Source of the DNA: Halomonas sp. SpR1
GTDB taxonomy: Bacteria; Pseudomonadota; Gammaproteobacteria; Pseudomonadales; Halomonadaceae
Assembly (NCBI RefSeq): GCF_031010175.1
Contig: NZ_JAUAMB010000001.1
Coordinates: 1-64,000, forward strand
Length of the DNA stretch: 64,000 nt
Reading direction: 5' to 3'
Each line of letters opens with the position of its first letter. The stretch's first letter is position 1. This document shows positions 16,008-26,713 of this stretch, one piece after another. A program made the translations under genes and the position numbers. Below the pieces are notes generated by a model, which saw only the letters and a list, made by a program, of their open reading frames with translations, did no database searches and was not told the origin of the DNA.

Positions 16008-17399
16008 TTAGAAGCTGCCAAATAGTGTTCCCAAGGTAATCACACTGATTAACGCAATGATCGGCAATGCAATGGTGACCATGGCAACGTTGCCGTAGGA
16101 CTGGCGATGGGTCAGGCCGCAGATAGCCAGTAGGGTGATAACGGCGCCTGAGTGGGGGAGCGTGTCCATGCCCCCTGCAGCAAGCGTCGCTACCCGGTGC
16201 ATTAGCTCAGGGCTAATGCCAGCTTGTTGCGCCATGGCTAAGTATTCACTGCCCAGGGTTTCGAGCGCAATTGAGAGCCCGCCGGAAGAGGAGCCGGTGA
16301 TCCCCGCCAGCACGCTCATCGCCATGGCTTCTGAAATCAATGGGTTGCCAGGTGAAGCCGTAAGCACCGCATCGCGAATAAGGGCAAAGCCTGCCAAACT
16401 TGCGATGACCGCGCCGTAACCTACCTCTGAAGCAGTGTTAAAAATTGGTAGCAGCGAACCCAAGCAACCTTTATTCACGCTCTCCTTAAGATCCAGCCAG
16501 TGCTTCCAGCGGGTAATGACTAGCCATGCAGAAGCGCTCAGCAGGGCAATTAAAATAGCCCAAAGCCCGCTCTGACCCGACGGGGATACGTTTTCAAACT
16601 CGTCGCTGATAAAGCTTAAATCAAGGGCAGGAAACACACCGTAGGTAAACAGCGCATTCAAGCCAATTACCATAATGATGGGTATCAGTGCCAGCCACAG
16701 GGGGAGGCTGGTAGTTGCTTGTTCTTCATTGGCAACTGCTTCGCGCTCAGTATGCTGGCCGTATCCTTCCCCATTAGATGCCGCTTTTTTTACCCGTGAC
16801 TGAAGGTAGAAAGTACCCAGCCCAAGCATAATCAGTCCGGCGATAATACCCAGGCCAGGCGCTGCAAAGCTGTTGGTTTCATAATAAGGAATGGGGATCG
16901 CGTTCTGTATTGAAGGTGTACCCGGTAGAGCTGTCATGGTGAAGGTAAAAGAGCCAAGCGCAATAGAAGCCGGAATCAACCGCTTCGGCACATTGGCGCT
17001 GCGAAACAGCTCGCGACTGATCGGATAAATGGCAAAAGCGACTACAAACAGCGATACGCCGCCATAGGTGAGAACTGCACAGGCCATGACGACGGTGAGC
17101 ACCACATGGTGAGTGCCCAGTTTTTTGACAATCCCATTGGCAATTGATTGAGCAGCACCGGAATCGGCCATCAACTGCCCAAACAGCGCGCCCAGCAGAA
17201 ACAGCGGGAAAAACTGAATCACATAGTTGCCTAGTGCGCGCATAAAGGTATCGGTGTAGATCGGCAATAAAAAGGCGGCGTCGCCAGAGAGCAGCACCGC
17301 TAAACATGCCATAAGAGGCGCCAGCAGCAGCACCGAAATGCCTCGGTACGCGAGGAACATTAATAAAAGCAGTGAAATGACAATCGCAAGTATGCTCAT
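16008..17399 (-). CDS. GntP-family permease (gluconate or related hydroxy acid)
   Basis: 463-aa inner-membrane permease with about twelve helices. GntP/CitMHS features include YGGVSLFVVAFAIYPISREL, GSFTFTMTALPGTPSIQN, GITGSSSGGLSIALETLG and DTLPHSGAVITLLAICGLTHRQSY (each split in the family alignment). ATG at 17399 is preceded by AGGAG; the open frame continues 28 codons upstream without family character. No sugar-acid kinase or dehydrogenase gene is nearby, so the substrate is open: gluconate, lactate or a hydroxybutyrate-type acid. Confidence 0.87.
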   Translation of the reverse strand: MSILAIVISLLLLMFLAYRGISVLLLAPLMACLAVLLSGDAAFLLPIYTDTFMRALGNYVIQFFPLFLLGALFGQLMADSGAAQSIANGIVKKLGTHHVVLTVVMACAVLTYGGVSLFVVAFAIYPISRELFRSANVPKRLIPASIALGSFTFTMTALPGTPSIQNAIPIPYYETNSFAAPGLGIIAGLIMLGLGTFYLQSRVKKAASNGEGYGQHTEREAVANEEQATTSLPLWLALIPIIMVIGLNALFTYGVFPALDLSFISDEFENVSPSGQSGLWAILIALLSASAWLVITRWKHWLDLKESVNKGCLGSLLPIFNTASEVGYGAVIASLAGFALIRDAVLTASPGNPLISEAMAMSVLAGITGSSSGGLSIALETLGSEYLAMAQQAGISPELMHRVATLAAGGMDTLPHSGAVITLLAICGLTHRQSYGNVAMVTIALPIIALISVITLGTLFGSF

Positions 17400-17605
17400 G
17401 CGAGCTCCTAAGCAAACGATAAAGTAGCCGACGCTGAAATTAAGCGGAAGAGAGATGGTAGGTAGTATGGTGCAATGCAGCAATGGTGTGGCGACTAAAG
17501 TCGTAATGCGTGAAGCATTAACCGTGGCCTTAGGTTTACCTATTTAATCTGCTAAAATCCGCCCCCTTCGCCGTTAATGACCTCTCAATAGCTCTAGGAA
17601 TTTTC

Positions 17606-18952
17606 ATGAATGCAGTAATTCTTGCGGTGCTCGTGATGGTGGCGCTATCGCTGGCGCGTGTCTCAGTAGTATTTGCGTTAGTCGTCGGCGCTTTAGTTGG
17701 CGGTTTAGTGGGTGGATTGTCACTAGAGCAAACGCTGGACGCCTTTAATCAAGGCGTTGGCGGTGGCGCCCAGGTAGCCCTGGCCTACGCCACCTTGGGG
17801 GCTTTCGCGGTAGCGATCTCCCGCTCTGGATTGCCGGATATGCTGGCTAACCGTTTGATTACACTTCTCGGCAAAGAGACCAACGCCGTGCATCAGGCGC
17901 GGGTCAAAATGCTGTTGCTAACGGCTGTGTTGTTGGTGGCTATCTCTTCTCAGAACGCTATTCCAGTACATATCGCCTTTATACCCGTACTGATTCCGCC
18001 GCTGTTGACCGTGATGAACCGTTTAAAGCTGGATCGTCGTGCGGTGGCCTGTGCGCTTACCTTTGGCTTAACGGCGCCGTACATGCTGCTGCCGGTAGGT
18101 TTTGGAGCGATCTTTCTAAATGATATTCTTCTGGCCAACTTAAATAGCGCCGGGGAGCCGTTGGGGTTGGAAATTACCCGCGGCATGGTGCCTATGGCGA
18201 TGGCGATACCCGTAGGCGGCATGGCGCTGGGGTTAATCGTTGCGCTATTTTGGAGCTATCGCCGCCCACGAGAATACCAGGCCCAGGATATCGCTAACGC
18301 CAACGTGACTGAAGTTCATACCCCCCCTAAGCCGCATATGCTAGGGCTTGTGATGTCGGGTGTAGCTATTGTCGCAGCGCTTGGTCTGCAGCTTTATAGC
18401 GGCTCAATGATATTGGGTGGCTTGGTAGGGATTGGCCTGCTTTCCATAGGCGGGATCTTTAAATGGCGCGAAGCGGACGATCTGTTTACCAGCGGTATGC
18501 GTATGATGGCGCTGATCGGTTTTATCATGATCTCTGCGGCGGGCTTTGCCGAAGTAATGAAAACCACGGGAGAGATTGATGCCCTGGTATCGGGAGCCTT
18601 TGCGCTATTCGGCGATAATCGAGGCTTAGCTGCGCTGGTGATGCTACTGGTCGGGCTGTTTATTACCCTGGGTATCGGCTCGTCGTTCTCAACCATTCCG
18701 ATTATTGCCGCTATTTTTGTGCCCTTGGCGGTACAGTTCGGCTTCTCGCCAATGGCCACAGTAGTGTTGGTGGGAACCGCCGCGGCGCTAGGCGACGCTG
18801 GCTCGCCAGCATCGGATTCAACCTTGGGGCCAACCTCAGGTCTTAACGTTGACCGTCAGCACGACCATATGTGGGACAGCGTGGTGCCGACATTTCTGCA
18901 CTACAACATTCCGTTAGTAGGCTTTGGCTGGCTAGCGGCGATGATGCTCTAA
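17606..18952 (+). CDS. Na+/H+ antiporter family protein (YuiF/HI1107-like)
   Basis: 448-aa membrane protein with around eleven helices. Stretches such as [23 protein letters not shown] and [19 protein letters not shown] (ion-path type loop) fit the YuiF/HI1107 group of putative Na+/H+ antiporters in the NhaC-like superfamily. An exchanger fits a halophile, but amino-acid transport is known for some relatives. It is monocistronic, with a strong terminator after it. Confidence 0.8.
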   Translation: MNAVILAVLVMVALSLARVSVVFALVVGALVGGLVGGLSLEQTLDAFNQGVGGGAQVALAYATLGAFAVAISRSGLPDMLANRLITLLGKETNAVHQARVKMLLLTAVLLVAISSQNAIPVHIAFIPVLIPPLLTVMNRLKLDRRAVACALTFGLTAPYMLLPVGFGAIFLNDILLANLNSAGEPLGLEITRGMVPMAMAIPVGGMALGLIVALFWSYRRPREYQAQDIANANVTEVHTPPKPHMLGLVMSGVAIVAALGLQLYSGSMILGGLVGIGLLSIGGIFKWREADDLFTSGMRMMALIGFIMISAAGFAEVMKTTGEIDALVSGAFALFGDNRGLAALVMLLVGLFITLGIGSSFSTIPIIAAIFVPLAVQFGFSPMATVVLVGTAAALGDAGSPASDSTLGPTSGLNVDRQHDHMWDSVVPTFLHYNIPLVGFGWLAAMML

Positions 18953-18986
18953 AGGCGCCGCTTTAAAACGTCTATTTTAGAATTAT

Positions 18987-19014
18987 AAAGGGACAACGCT
19001 GGTTGTCCCTTTTT
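18987..19014. terminator. Bidirectional Rho-independent terminator
   Basis: Stem AAAGGGACAAC (18987-18997), loop GCTG, GTTGTCCCTTT with T-tract to 19014. It lies between the antiporter gene and the convergent trmJ; the A-run on the left serves the minus strand. Confidence 0.88.
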
Positions 19015-19035
19015 GATTGAGCTGGAGTCTTATCA

Positions 19036-19767
19036 TTATTTAGGCAGGTGGCTTTCAAACGCGCTTAATAGGCCCCTTAACAATGAAAGCTCTTTGCGGC
19101 TGGGCTGAGCACGGGCGAAGAGGGCTTGAAGCTGTTCTTCAGTGCGGGCGTGGGGCTGGGTTAAAAAGCCGCTCTCCTGCATTAAGCGGCCCAGATGCGC
19201 TTGAAAGTGTAGGAACTGTTCGCGGCTGGGCGGTGTTGCCTCCACTGGGCGCTGATAAGCAAAGCCGCTGTCCTCGCCTTTACGCCAGGCACGGTGCACT
19301 TCATAAGCCAGTATCTGTACCGCCTGGGATAAATTCAGAATACCGTAATCAGGATTAGCAGGAATGCTGACCTGGTGGGTGCAGCAGCGGATCTCATCAT
19401 TCGTCAGTCCCGAGCGTTCGCGCCCAAATACTAGCGCCACTGGCGCCGTTTGCGCGTTCTGGATAACGTCTGCCGCCATCTCATCGGGTTCGTCAAAGTG
19501 GGGTAAGGGCAGGCTGCGTAAACGTGCGCTGGCGCCAACGACCTGCACGCAGTCTATGACTGCCTCTTCCAGCGATGTCACAACACGTGCATTTTCGAGC
19601 ACGTCGGTGGCACCGGCAGCCAACCGGGTGGCTTCTTCATCAGGAAACATGCGAGGGTTAACCAGTACCAGCTCGGTTAAGCCCATGGTTTTCATTGCCC
19701 GCGCGGCCGCCCCAATATTGCCGGGATGGAAGGTCTGTACGAGTACGATACGGATATGCTGCAACAT
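19036..19767 (-). CDS. trmJ: tRNA (cytidine/uridine-32-2'-O)-methyltransferase TrmJ
   Basis: SPOUT-family methyltransferase, 243 aa, that methylates the ribose of position 32 in tRNA using AdoMet. Knot motifs are visible: VQTFHPGNIGAAARAMKTMG near the N-terminus, ALVFGRERSGLTNDE and IPANPDYGILNLSQAVQI, the last two forming the AdoMet site. The C-terminal about 80 residues are the TrmJ extension. It lies alone between two terminators. Confidence 0.93.
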   Translation of the reverse strand: MLQHIRIVLVQTFHPGNIGAAARAMKTMGLTELVLVNPRMFPDEEATRLAAGATDVLENARVVTSLEEAVIDCVQVVGASARLRSLPLPHFDEPDEMAADVIQNAQTAPVALVFGRERSGLTNDEIRCCTHQVSIPANPDYGILNLSQAVQILAYEVHRAWRKGEDSGFAYQRPVEATPPSREQFLHFQAHLGRLMQESGFLTQPHARTEEQLQALFARAQPSRKELSLLRGLLSAFESHLPK

Positions 19768-19865
19768 GCGCTAAGGAGCCTGGTAGCTTGTAAAAATCGC
19801 GGCGATGATACCATGCTAGCCTAGCGGTTTGGTGTACAAAGCGCGTTAACCCGTTGTCCTAAACG

Positions 19866-19894
19866 CAACAACCCCGCACGAGGCGGGGTTGTTG
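19866..19894 (-). terminator. Terminator of groESL
   Basis: CAACAACCCCGC (19866-19877) pairs with GCGGGGTTGTTG (19883-19894), a 12-bp perfect stem 50 bp past the groEL stop. The minus-strand tail is only moderately T-rich. Confidence 0.75.
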
Positions 19895-19943
19895 GTGACT
19901 GCCTTAACAGCTGGCAGTCGTGAGCAGAGGGCTCAGGGGTGCA

Positions 19944-21599
<1,656 letters not shown>

Positions 21600-21669
21600 C
21601 TAAATTGAATGCAAAAACGTGAAAGTAATGAATCGTTGCGCCCACTAAAAAGGTGAGCAGTAACGATTG

Positions 21670-21963
21670 TTAGCCTTCAACAACGGCAAGAATATCGGCT
21701 TCGCTCATGATCAAGACTTCTTCGCCGTCGATTTTTTGCTTCTCAACGCCATAACCATCTTTAAAGATCACGTTATCGCCAACCTTGACGTCTAGCGGGC
21801 GGACATCGCCATTTTCCAGAATGCGACCATTGCCGACAGCGAGGATTTCACCGCGTGTCGGTTTTTCTGCTGCATTGCCCGGAAGCACGATGCCGCCTGC
21901 AGTTTTTTGCTCTTCTTCAACGCGACGGACGATGACACGATCGTGCAAAGGACGGATATTCAT
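21670..21963 (-). CDS. groES: 10 kDa co-chaperonin GroES
   Basis: 97 aa, the usual length. The N-terminus [13 protein letters not shown], the mobile-loop region KTAGGIVLP and the end [13 protein letters not shown] are classic GroES. It caps the GroEL ring. It is the first gene of groESL; its leader is about 155 nt from the predicted heat-shock promoter and holds hairpins at 21989-22002 and 22046-22063. Confidence 0.98.
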   Translation of the reverse strand: MNIRPLHDRVIVRRVEEEQKTAGGIVLPGNAAEKPTRGEILAVGNGRILENGDVRPLDVKVGDNVIFKDGYGVEKQKIDGEEVLIMSEADILAVVEG

Positions 21964-21988
21964 TCACGTTCTCCTGAGTATGGTTGAA

Positions 21989-22063
21989 GCCCTGATAAGG
22001 GCGGTTAGCTAAAAAGTGTTCTCGAGGTAGTAACCCGCGAGAAGCGAAGACTTCACAGTCTTC
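21989..22063 (-). promoter_or_regulatory. Structured 5' leader of groESL
   Basis: Two perfect inverted repeats lie in the leader: GCCCT/AGGGC at 21989-22002 (26 bp from the start codon) and GAAGACT/AGTCTTC at 22046-22063. A third, TTCTCG/CGAGAA, falls near 22019-22043. They could affect message stability or translation; no known thermosensor class is recognised. Confidence 0.4.
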
Positions 22064-22117
22064 ATTGTTAATGGCAGCTACCGTTTAGATTGCTGCCGAA
22101 TTTGTATGCTGGATGAA

Positions 22118-22145
22118 AAATGGGGGCTGCGGATGACCTTTCAAG
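22118..22145 (-). promoter_or_regulatory. Sigma-32 heat-shock promoter of groESL
   Basis: On the minus strand CTTGAAA (22139-22145) and CCCCATTT (22118-22125) are spaced by 13 bases, a near-perfect match to the RpoH consensus. No CIRCE (HrcA) element is seen, so heat induction is likely by sigma-32 alone. Confidence 0.88.
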
Positions 22146-22198
22146 GGGGGCAGGTAATAAAAAATTGCTTTTCCACTGATTTTTTTCTGAAGTAAACC

Positions 22199-22684
22199 TC
22201 AACGACGGCGCGGGGGCTCATCTCTGCTGATAAAATCCCCCTCAAGCGGTCCATCCTGTTGTGACGATTGACTGTTTTGATATTCATCAGGCCGAGCTGA
22301 TGATGCACGTGGGCCTTGCTGGTGCACGGCAACTTTTTTAAGCCCCAGCCAGGTAAGCGCCTTGAACATCAGCTGGCGTGCGCTGGGAATCAGGCACGCC
22401 AAGCCTAGCGCATCAGACAAAAAGCCTGGGGCCATTAATAAAGCACCGCCGAAGATAAGTGCAGCGCCAGTTAATAGCTCGCTGGAGGGGAGTTCCCCGG
22501 CCTGCATCCGCTGGCGTGCCCGGGCAAAGGTGGATACACCCTCTTTGCGAATTAGATGTAGCCCGACAAAACCGGTGCCGAGCACTAAGAGTAGGGTTGT
22601 GAGTAGGCCGATCTGGCTGCCAATCGAAAACAGAACCACAAAATCAAGTAGCGTAAAGAGTGATATAAAAATAAGAATAGGCAT
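22199..22684 (-). CDS. fxsA: FxsA-family inner-membrane protein
   Basis: 161 aa from ATG at 22684, preceded by GGAGTTAGCC. Two N-terminal helices (PILIFISLFTLLDFVVLF, and GLLTTLLLVLGTGFVGLHLI), then GEL...LLTGAALIFGGALLMAPGFLSD, the FxsA signature. The cytosolic C-terminal tail is Gln/Ser/Asp-rich. In E. coli overproduced FxsA relieves phage T7 exclusion by F; its normal role is unclear. Its position next to groESL is common in gammaproteobacteria. Confidence 0.9.
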   Translation of the reverse strand: MPILIFISLFTLLDFVVLFSIGSQIGLLTTLLLVLGTGFVGLHLIRKEGVSTFARARQRMQAGELPSSELLTGAALIFGGALLMAPGFLSDALGLACLIPSARQLMFKALTWLGLKKVAVHQQGPRASSARPDEYQNSQSSQQDGPLEGDFISRDEPPRRR

Positions 22685-22873
22685 GGCTAACTCCCAAAAA
22701 CGCCAGAAAGCGGCTCGATAACCGTCGTAATTGCGTAATATGGTGTCATAAATATAAATAGCAAGCAGCACGCATTGCGCATTCCAGCGGTGATGTAACT
22801 CGATTTATGCCAATAAATCTTCTATGCTGCAATGCACAATGAGGCTGGTTTAATCCGCTGTAAGGAGTCACGA

Positions 22874-23635
22874 ATGGTACTTACCGATAAAGTAATTGCA
22901 GTCACGGGTGGAGCGCGCGGGTTGGGTTATGCCATGGCGCTGCGTTTAGGCAAGCAGGGCGCGCGCATGGCGCTATTGGATATGAGCGCTGATGCGCTTG
23001 ATCAGGCGGTATCGCAACTTTCTGCTGAAGGTGTCGATGCCCAGGCGTTTGTGGTCAATGTTGCCGAAGAGGTCTCCGTGACTCAGGCGTTTGCGGATAT
23101 TGCCCAACGTATGGCTCCGGTTAGCGGTTGTATCAATAATGCGGGGATTACACAGGATGCGCTGCTGGTAAAGGCCAAAGAGGGGAAAGTGGAAAAACGC
23201 ATGTCCTTTGAGGCTTGGCAAAACGTTATTAATGTTAATTTGAGCGGTGTTTTCCTATGTGGTCGTGAGGCCGCCACTCAGATGATTGAAGCCGGGCATG
23301 AAGGTGTGATCGTCAATATCTCGAGTATTTCGCGTGCAGGCAATATGGGGCAAAGCAACTACGCTGCTGCAAAAGCGGGCGTGCATGCATTAACCGTCAC
23401 TTGGAGCCAGGAGTTGGCACGCTATGGTATTCGTACCGGCACCGTAGCGCCTGGGTTTGTGGCGACCGAAATGACCGCTGCGATGCGCCCAGATATGTTA
23501 GAGCGTATCTCGTCAAGCGTACCGTTAAAGCGTTTGGGCGAACCCGATGATATTGCCCAAAGTGTTGCCTTTATTATGGAGAACGACTACTTCACTGGGC
23601 GCATTATTGAGTGTGACGGCGGTTTGCGGCTGTAG
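22874..23635 (+). CDS. SDR-family oxidoreductase, FabG-like
   Basis: 253-aa classical short-chain dehydrogenase. The cofactor motif is [12 protein letters not shown], then NNAG, and the catalytic residues are Ser in [13 protein letters not shown] and Tyr/Lys in [10 protein letters not shown]-terminal [17 protein letters not shown] and [12 protein letters not shown] are typical of FabG-type reductases. ATG at 22874 has TAAGGAG upstream. No acyl-carrier or polyhydroxyalkanoate gene is adjacent, so the substrate is unknown. Confidence 0.85.
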   Translation: MVLTDKVIAVTGGARGLGYAMALRLGKQGARMALLDMSADALDQAVSQLSAEGVDAQAFVVNVAEEVSVTQAFADIAQRMAPVSGCINNAGITQDALLVKAKEGKVEKRMSFEAWQNVINVNLSGVFLCGREAATQMIEAGHEGVIVNISSISRAGNMGQSNYAAAKAGVHALTVTWSQELARYGIRTGTVAPGFVATEMTAAMRPDMLERISSSVPLKRLGEPDDIAQSVAFIMENDYFTGRIIECDGGLRL

Positions 23636-23657
23636 CTTTTTGCTGTGGTCATACAGA

Positions 23658-23696
23658 AGAGGTTGCATAGGGTTGTTGCATAGTTTTGTTGCATAG
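23658..23696. repeat. Three 13-bp tandem repeats after the SDR gene
   Basis: AGAGGTTGCATAG, GGTTGTTGCATAG and TTTTGTTGCATAG follow head to tail. Right after them GGCGGCC (23700-23706) and GGCCGCC (23713-23719) form a hairpin without a T-tract, perhaps ending the SDR transcript. Confidence 0.7.
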
Positions 23697-23753
23697 ATGG
23701 GCGGCCCTGTTTGGCCGCCGAGCATGTTTAAGGCTATAGCGTGTATTCAAAGC

Positions 23754-24740
23754 TTAAAAGTAGTCACGGCTAATTTTGCGCTGAAAGTACATCTCCAGGC
23801 GTAGTGTCATTGCCCAGCGCGGGTCGTAGCTAACGTCGCGCTGGAAGTGTAGCTCTGGAATCACATCAGCGAATAAAATACCTTTATGAAGATCGCGGCG
23901 GTAGCGCGTCTGCAGGTAGTAATTGGTCATGCGCGGGTTGGAGGCACTTTCACCGATGGCTATGGCTGAGTAGCGAAGTGCACTACGCCGATTAATGCGG
24001 TGATTGATTTCGGCAACTTCACTGTACTCAAGCTTATCCTCTTCTTCGCGCCACTGGACGGTGGTAATAAAGCGTAAGTGGCGGCGTTCGCTCAGCGGTC
24101 GACCGACGTCCCAGCGTGTGCGCGCCGAGTAGCCGTCATTGTTAAACCAGGAAACGCGGTTATTCGACTCAAGCTGCCATGGCCCTTCACCCAGTTGCCA
24201 GAGGCGCTCGCTGGTGAAACGCACGTAAGGGTCAAGAGGGAGGCGCAGGCGAACACCTGCCCCTACTCGATTGCTCCAGTTTTCACGTTTATCTCGGCTC
24301 TCCAGCCAATCCAAGCCGAGTGTGGAGCTACGACGATCACGCTGGTCATTGGCAAGGCGTCCGGAGCCTTGCTCTTCCAGGGTGCCTTGCGACTCTTCGG
24401 GATCACTCTCGATAACCAGTCGCAAACGATCCTCTGAGGTAGGTAAATCAATACGGTAACGAAGGGTGGTGTCGCCACGGGTACCGTCGCCCTCCATCCA
24501 ATCAATTTCTTGGCCGAAACGAAGATAGGACTCGTTGTTGACCTGCATATGATCGTCAGTGCCAAAGAATCCATCAATGCGGCGCGATGTATTATCTACC
24601 CAGTTGCCTACGCTCTCACGAAACGGCTCAATGCGCTCTTCCGCCCACTCGGGTAAATCACTATCTTCCTCCTCTGCGTGCAGGTTCGTCGACACCGTAG
24701 TGAGTATGCCAAGCCAGCAGAGGGTTACAAATTTATGCAT
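23754..24740 (-). CDS. Putative outer-membrane beta-barrel protein, unassigned
   Basis: 328 aa with a Sec signal peptide ending near LHAEE. After an acidic, helical-looking stretch to about residue 65, the rest alternates polar and hydrophobic residues in strand-like blocks rich in Trp, Tyr and Arg (for example LRYRIDLP, GAGVRLRLPLDPYVRF, LRFITTVQW). It ends in Phe, as outer-membrane barrels do. No family name is recognised. It is followed on the same strand, in transcription order, by nothing until the SDR, which converges on it. Confidence 0.7.
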   Translation of the reverse strand: MHKFVTLCWLGILTTVSTNLHAEEEDSDLPEWAEERIEPFRESVGNWVDNTSRRIDGFFGTDDHMQVNNESYLRFGQEIDWMEGDGTRGDTTLRYRIDLPTSEDRLRLVIESDPEESQGTLEEQGSGRLANDQRDRRSSTLGLDWLESRDKRENWSNRVGAGVRLRLPLDPYVRFTSERLWQLGEGPWQLESNNRVSWFNNDGYSARTRWDVGRPLSERRHLRFITTVQWREEEDKLEYSEVAEINHRINRRSALRYSAIAIGESASNPRMTNYYLQTRYRRDLHKGILFADVIPELHFQRDVSYDPRWAMTLRLEMYFQRKISRDYF

Positions 24741-24790
24741 CGTCAGTAGTCTCGGTAATGGGGGCGTCGTCGCTTAGCTATAGCCTTGAT

Positions 24791-25450
24791 TCAGCGTGCT
24801 TTATGGGTCTCAATCTCTTTCGCCCACTCCAGTACACGCTTACGTTGGCCACGGCTATTGAGTCGTTCCGTATCGACACTCGCCGGGATAAGCTGATGAT
24901 TGGGTGACGCATCTAGGTCGAGATTAAAGGTTCGCGATGCTCCGGTTGGCATGTCTTCGGATCCATAAATAGCGATAACGCGAATTTCAAGCTGAATATT
25001 CTGCTCTTGCAACTGATTGTCATCGATTTCCCAATAATCTTTAACCTGACTGACAATATCACCAAACGATTGAATATTCAGGTAATCTCCGGAAGCTAGC
25101 GGGCCTTGATGAGTGCGGTAGCTGGTTTCCTGTGGCGCACCTTTTTGTTGCTCCCCAGTTTGCTGCTCACCCTTGCGCTGCTGATACTCCACCACGTCCA
25201 GGGAGTAACTGCCCTTTTGGGTATGCAGTACCGCTACAAGGTGCTGAATATAGATTGCTTCACTGCTCATGTTGCTGATTAAGCAGATAGACTCCACACC
25301 GATCCCTCTGCCGCGATTAATAATGACGCGAGGGCGGCGCTGCCGCACATAGCCGTTATAGAGAAGCTGGGCATAAAATACCCATACAAAAAGCGTGCAA
25401 ATGCTCGCTACAGCCGAGATTGCTTGAGCGTTATCGTTGAGCCATTCCAT
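24791..25450 (-). CDS. Single-pass membrane protein, unassigned
   Basis: 219 aa. One N-terminal membrane helix (AISAVASICTLFVWVFYAQLL, split) is followed by a basic VRQRRPR stop-transfer and a probable cytosolic domain. That domain begins VIINRGRGIGVESICLISNMSSEAIYI, a beta-rich start seen in some uncharacterised membrane proteins. A Gln/Glu/Lys-rich insert lies around residues 90-108. It sits 50 bp upstream of the barrel protein gene on the same strand and may be co-transcribed. Function cannot be stated. Confidence 0.65.
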   Translation of the reverse strand: MEWLNDNAQAISAVASICTLFVWVFYAQLLYNGYVRQRRPRVIINRGRGIGVESICLISNMSSEAIYIQHLVAVLHTQKGSYSLDVVEYQQRKGEQQTGEQQKGAPQETSYRTHQGPLASGDYLNIQSFGDIVSQVKDYWEIDDNQLQEQNIQLEIRVIAIYGSEDMPTGASRTFNLDLDASPNHQLIPASVDTERLNSRGQRKRVLEWAKEIETHKAR

Positions 25451-25786
25451 AATGTGAGATCCTTCTCATCTTTATTAGTGATCATCCCTCAATATAGCGT
25501 TGGGTGATAGCCATGGAGGGAAATTTTGTAAGTTATTGAGTATAGAGACTAGCGGAAAAGCAGGAGCAAGTCAGCCAAACCGGCTGCTGTTAGGAATCAA
25601 TGTAGGTAAATGCCAGACGTGCAAATGCATGGCATTAAGCCATTCATGTTTTTCAAAGGAAGAGTATGCGTTATGCGAACAATGCTGATCAAAAAGTAAT
25701 TCATAAAGCGCCCAAGTTAGGCTATATGAAAACCATTTGAAGCAAGAGGAGGGGTAATGCTAACTAATTGAAAACTAACAAGTAAT
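25451..25786. other. Non-coding gap before tRNA-Leu
   Basis: A 336-bp stretch with no supported gene. A frame on the plus strand from TTG 25500 to 25688 ends in a Cys-rich run with CxxC pairs (CQTC, CEQC) but has no ATG or ribosome site, so at most it is a remnant. The right part is AT-rich and precedes the 3' end of the minus-strand tRNA. Confidence 0.4.
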
Positions 25787-25871
25787 TGGTGCGGATGGGG
25801 AGACTCGAACTCCCACACCTTACGGCACTAGAACCTAAATCTAGCGTGTCTACCAATTCCACCACATCCGC
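25787..25871 (-). tRNA. tRNA-Leu (TAG)
   Basis: 85-nt class II tRNA on the minus strand with encoded CCA. The acceptor is GCGGATG/CATCCGC, the anticodon loop has TAG flanked by TT and GT, a long variable arm follows, and the T-arm contains GTTCGAGTC. It decodes CUA and other CUN codons. Confidence 0.95.
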
Positions 25872-25953
25872 TAAGACGAGGCGTATATTATCAAACTTCT
25901 GCTGTAAGTCAATCAATGATTTGTTATTCGTACATAGAACGTGAGGAGACAGC

Positions 25954-26658
25954 ATGGCGTTAAAGCAGTGGCTACAGTGGGGAGGGCATTTGTTCAAGCA
26001 GGCCATGCCAGGCTATTGCGCATTTTGCCTGGCACCGGCGCTAGCGGGGCGAGGGTGGTGCGCGACCTGTTTGGACGAGCTGCCATGGAACTTACTTGCC
26101 TGTCGCCAATGTGGTGACCCTGTCCCCCATGGCGAGAGCTTGTGTGGACACTGCTTAATTGACCCGCCGGCATTTTCGACCACCCAGGCGGGGCTGCTGT
26201 ATCAAGGGGTGATTAAACAGCTGGTGCATGATTTCAAATTTCAAGCTTCGCCACGGGCGGGCATGCTACTGGCTGAATTGATGCTGTTAACTCCGCCGAC
26301 GACTATGGGAGATGCCCTGTTGCCGGTGCCTATGACCACCGCACATGCTTGCACACGCGGGTTTAATCAATCGCACTGGTTGGCAGAGCAGTTAGGCAAA
26401 ACATGTGATGTGCCGCTGGTTAATGCCAGAAGGGTAAAAGATAGCCCTTCTCAGCGCACGTTGAATCGCCGCCAGCGGGCGGCCAATCTGGCGGGCGCTT
26501 TTGTATTTGAATCACCGCCTCCGGCGCATTTGTTAATAATTGATGACGTGGTTACCACAGGTTCCACAGGCCATGCCTTGGCGTGTGCTGCGCTGGATGC
26601 AGGTGCAAAGCGTGTTGATATTTGGGCGGCCGCACGGACACCATTAAGCCAGGATTGA
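25954..26658 (+). CDS. ComF/GntX-family phosphoribosyltransferase-like protein
   Basis: 234 aa. An N-terminal zinc-finger region has paired cysteines (YCAFC, WCATC, CRQCGDPVP, CGHC). The C-terminal half is a type I phosphoribosyltransferase fold with PRPP loop LLIIDDVVTTGST. This layout is ComF/GntX, linked to DNA uptake in competent species and to use of DNA as nutrient. ATG at 25954 has GTGAGGAGAC upstream. No other competence genes are near. Confidence 0.9.
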   Translation: MALKQWLQWGGHLFKQAMPGYCAFCLAPALAGRGWCATCLDELPWNLLACRQCGDPVPHGESLCGHCLIDPPAFSTTQAGLLYQGVIKQLVHDFKFQASPRAGMLLAELMLLTPPTTMGDALLPVPMTTAHACTRGFNQSHWLAEQLGKTCDVPLVNARRVKDSPSQRTLNRRQRAANLAGAFVFESPPPAHLLIIDDVVTTGSTGHALACAALDAGAKRVDIWAAARTPLSQD

Positions 26659-26713
26659 TAGAATAGCGCTTACGCTAATTCAGCACTCTTTTTTGCCAAC
26701 CCAGGAGTGGCCT

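Noticed and set aside
17400..17483. 28-codon extension of the GntP permease
   Set aside because: ATG at 17399 has an AGGAG site and matches the family start.
25500..25688. Plus-strand ORF with CxxC pairs resembling a zinc ribbon
   Set aside because: Starts only at TTG with no ribosome site; the cysteines sit in the last 28 residues and no complete domain can be seen.
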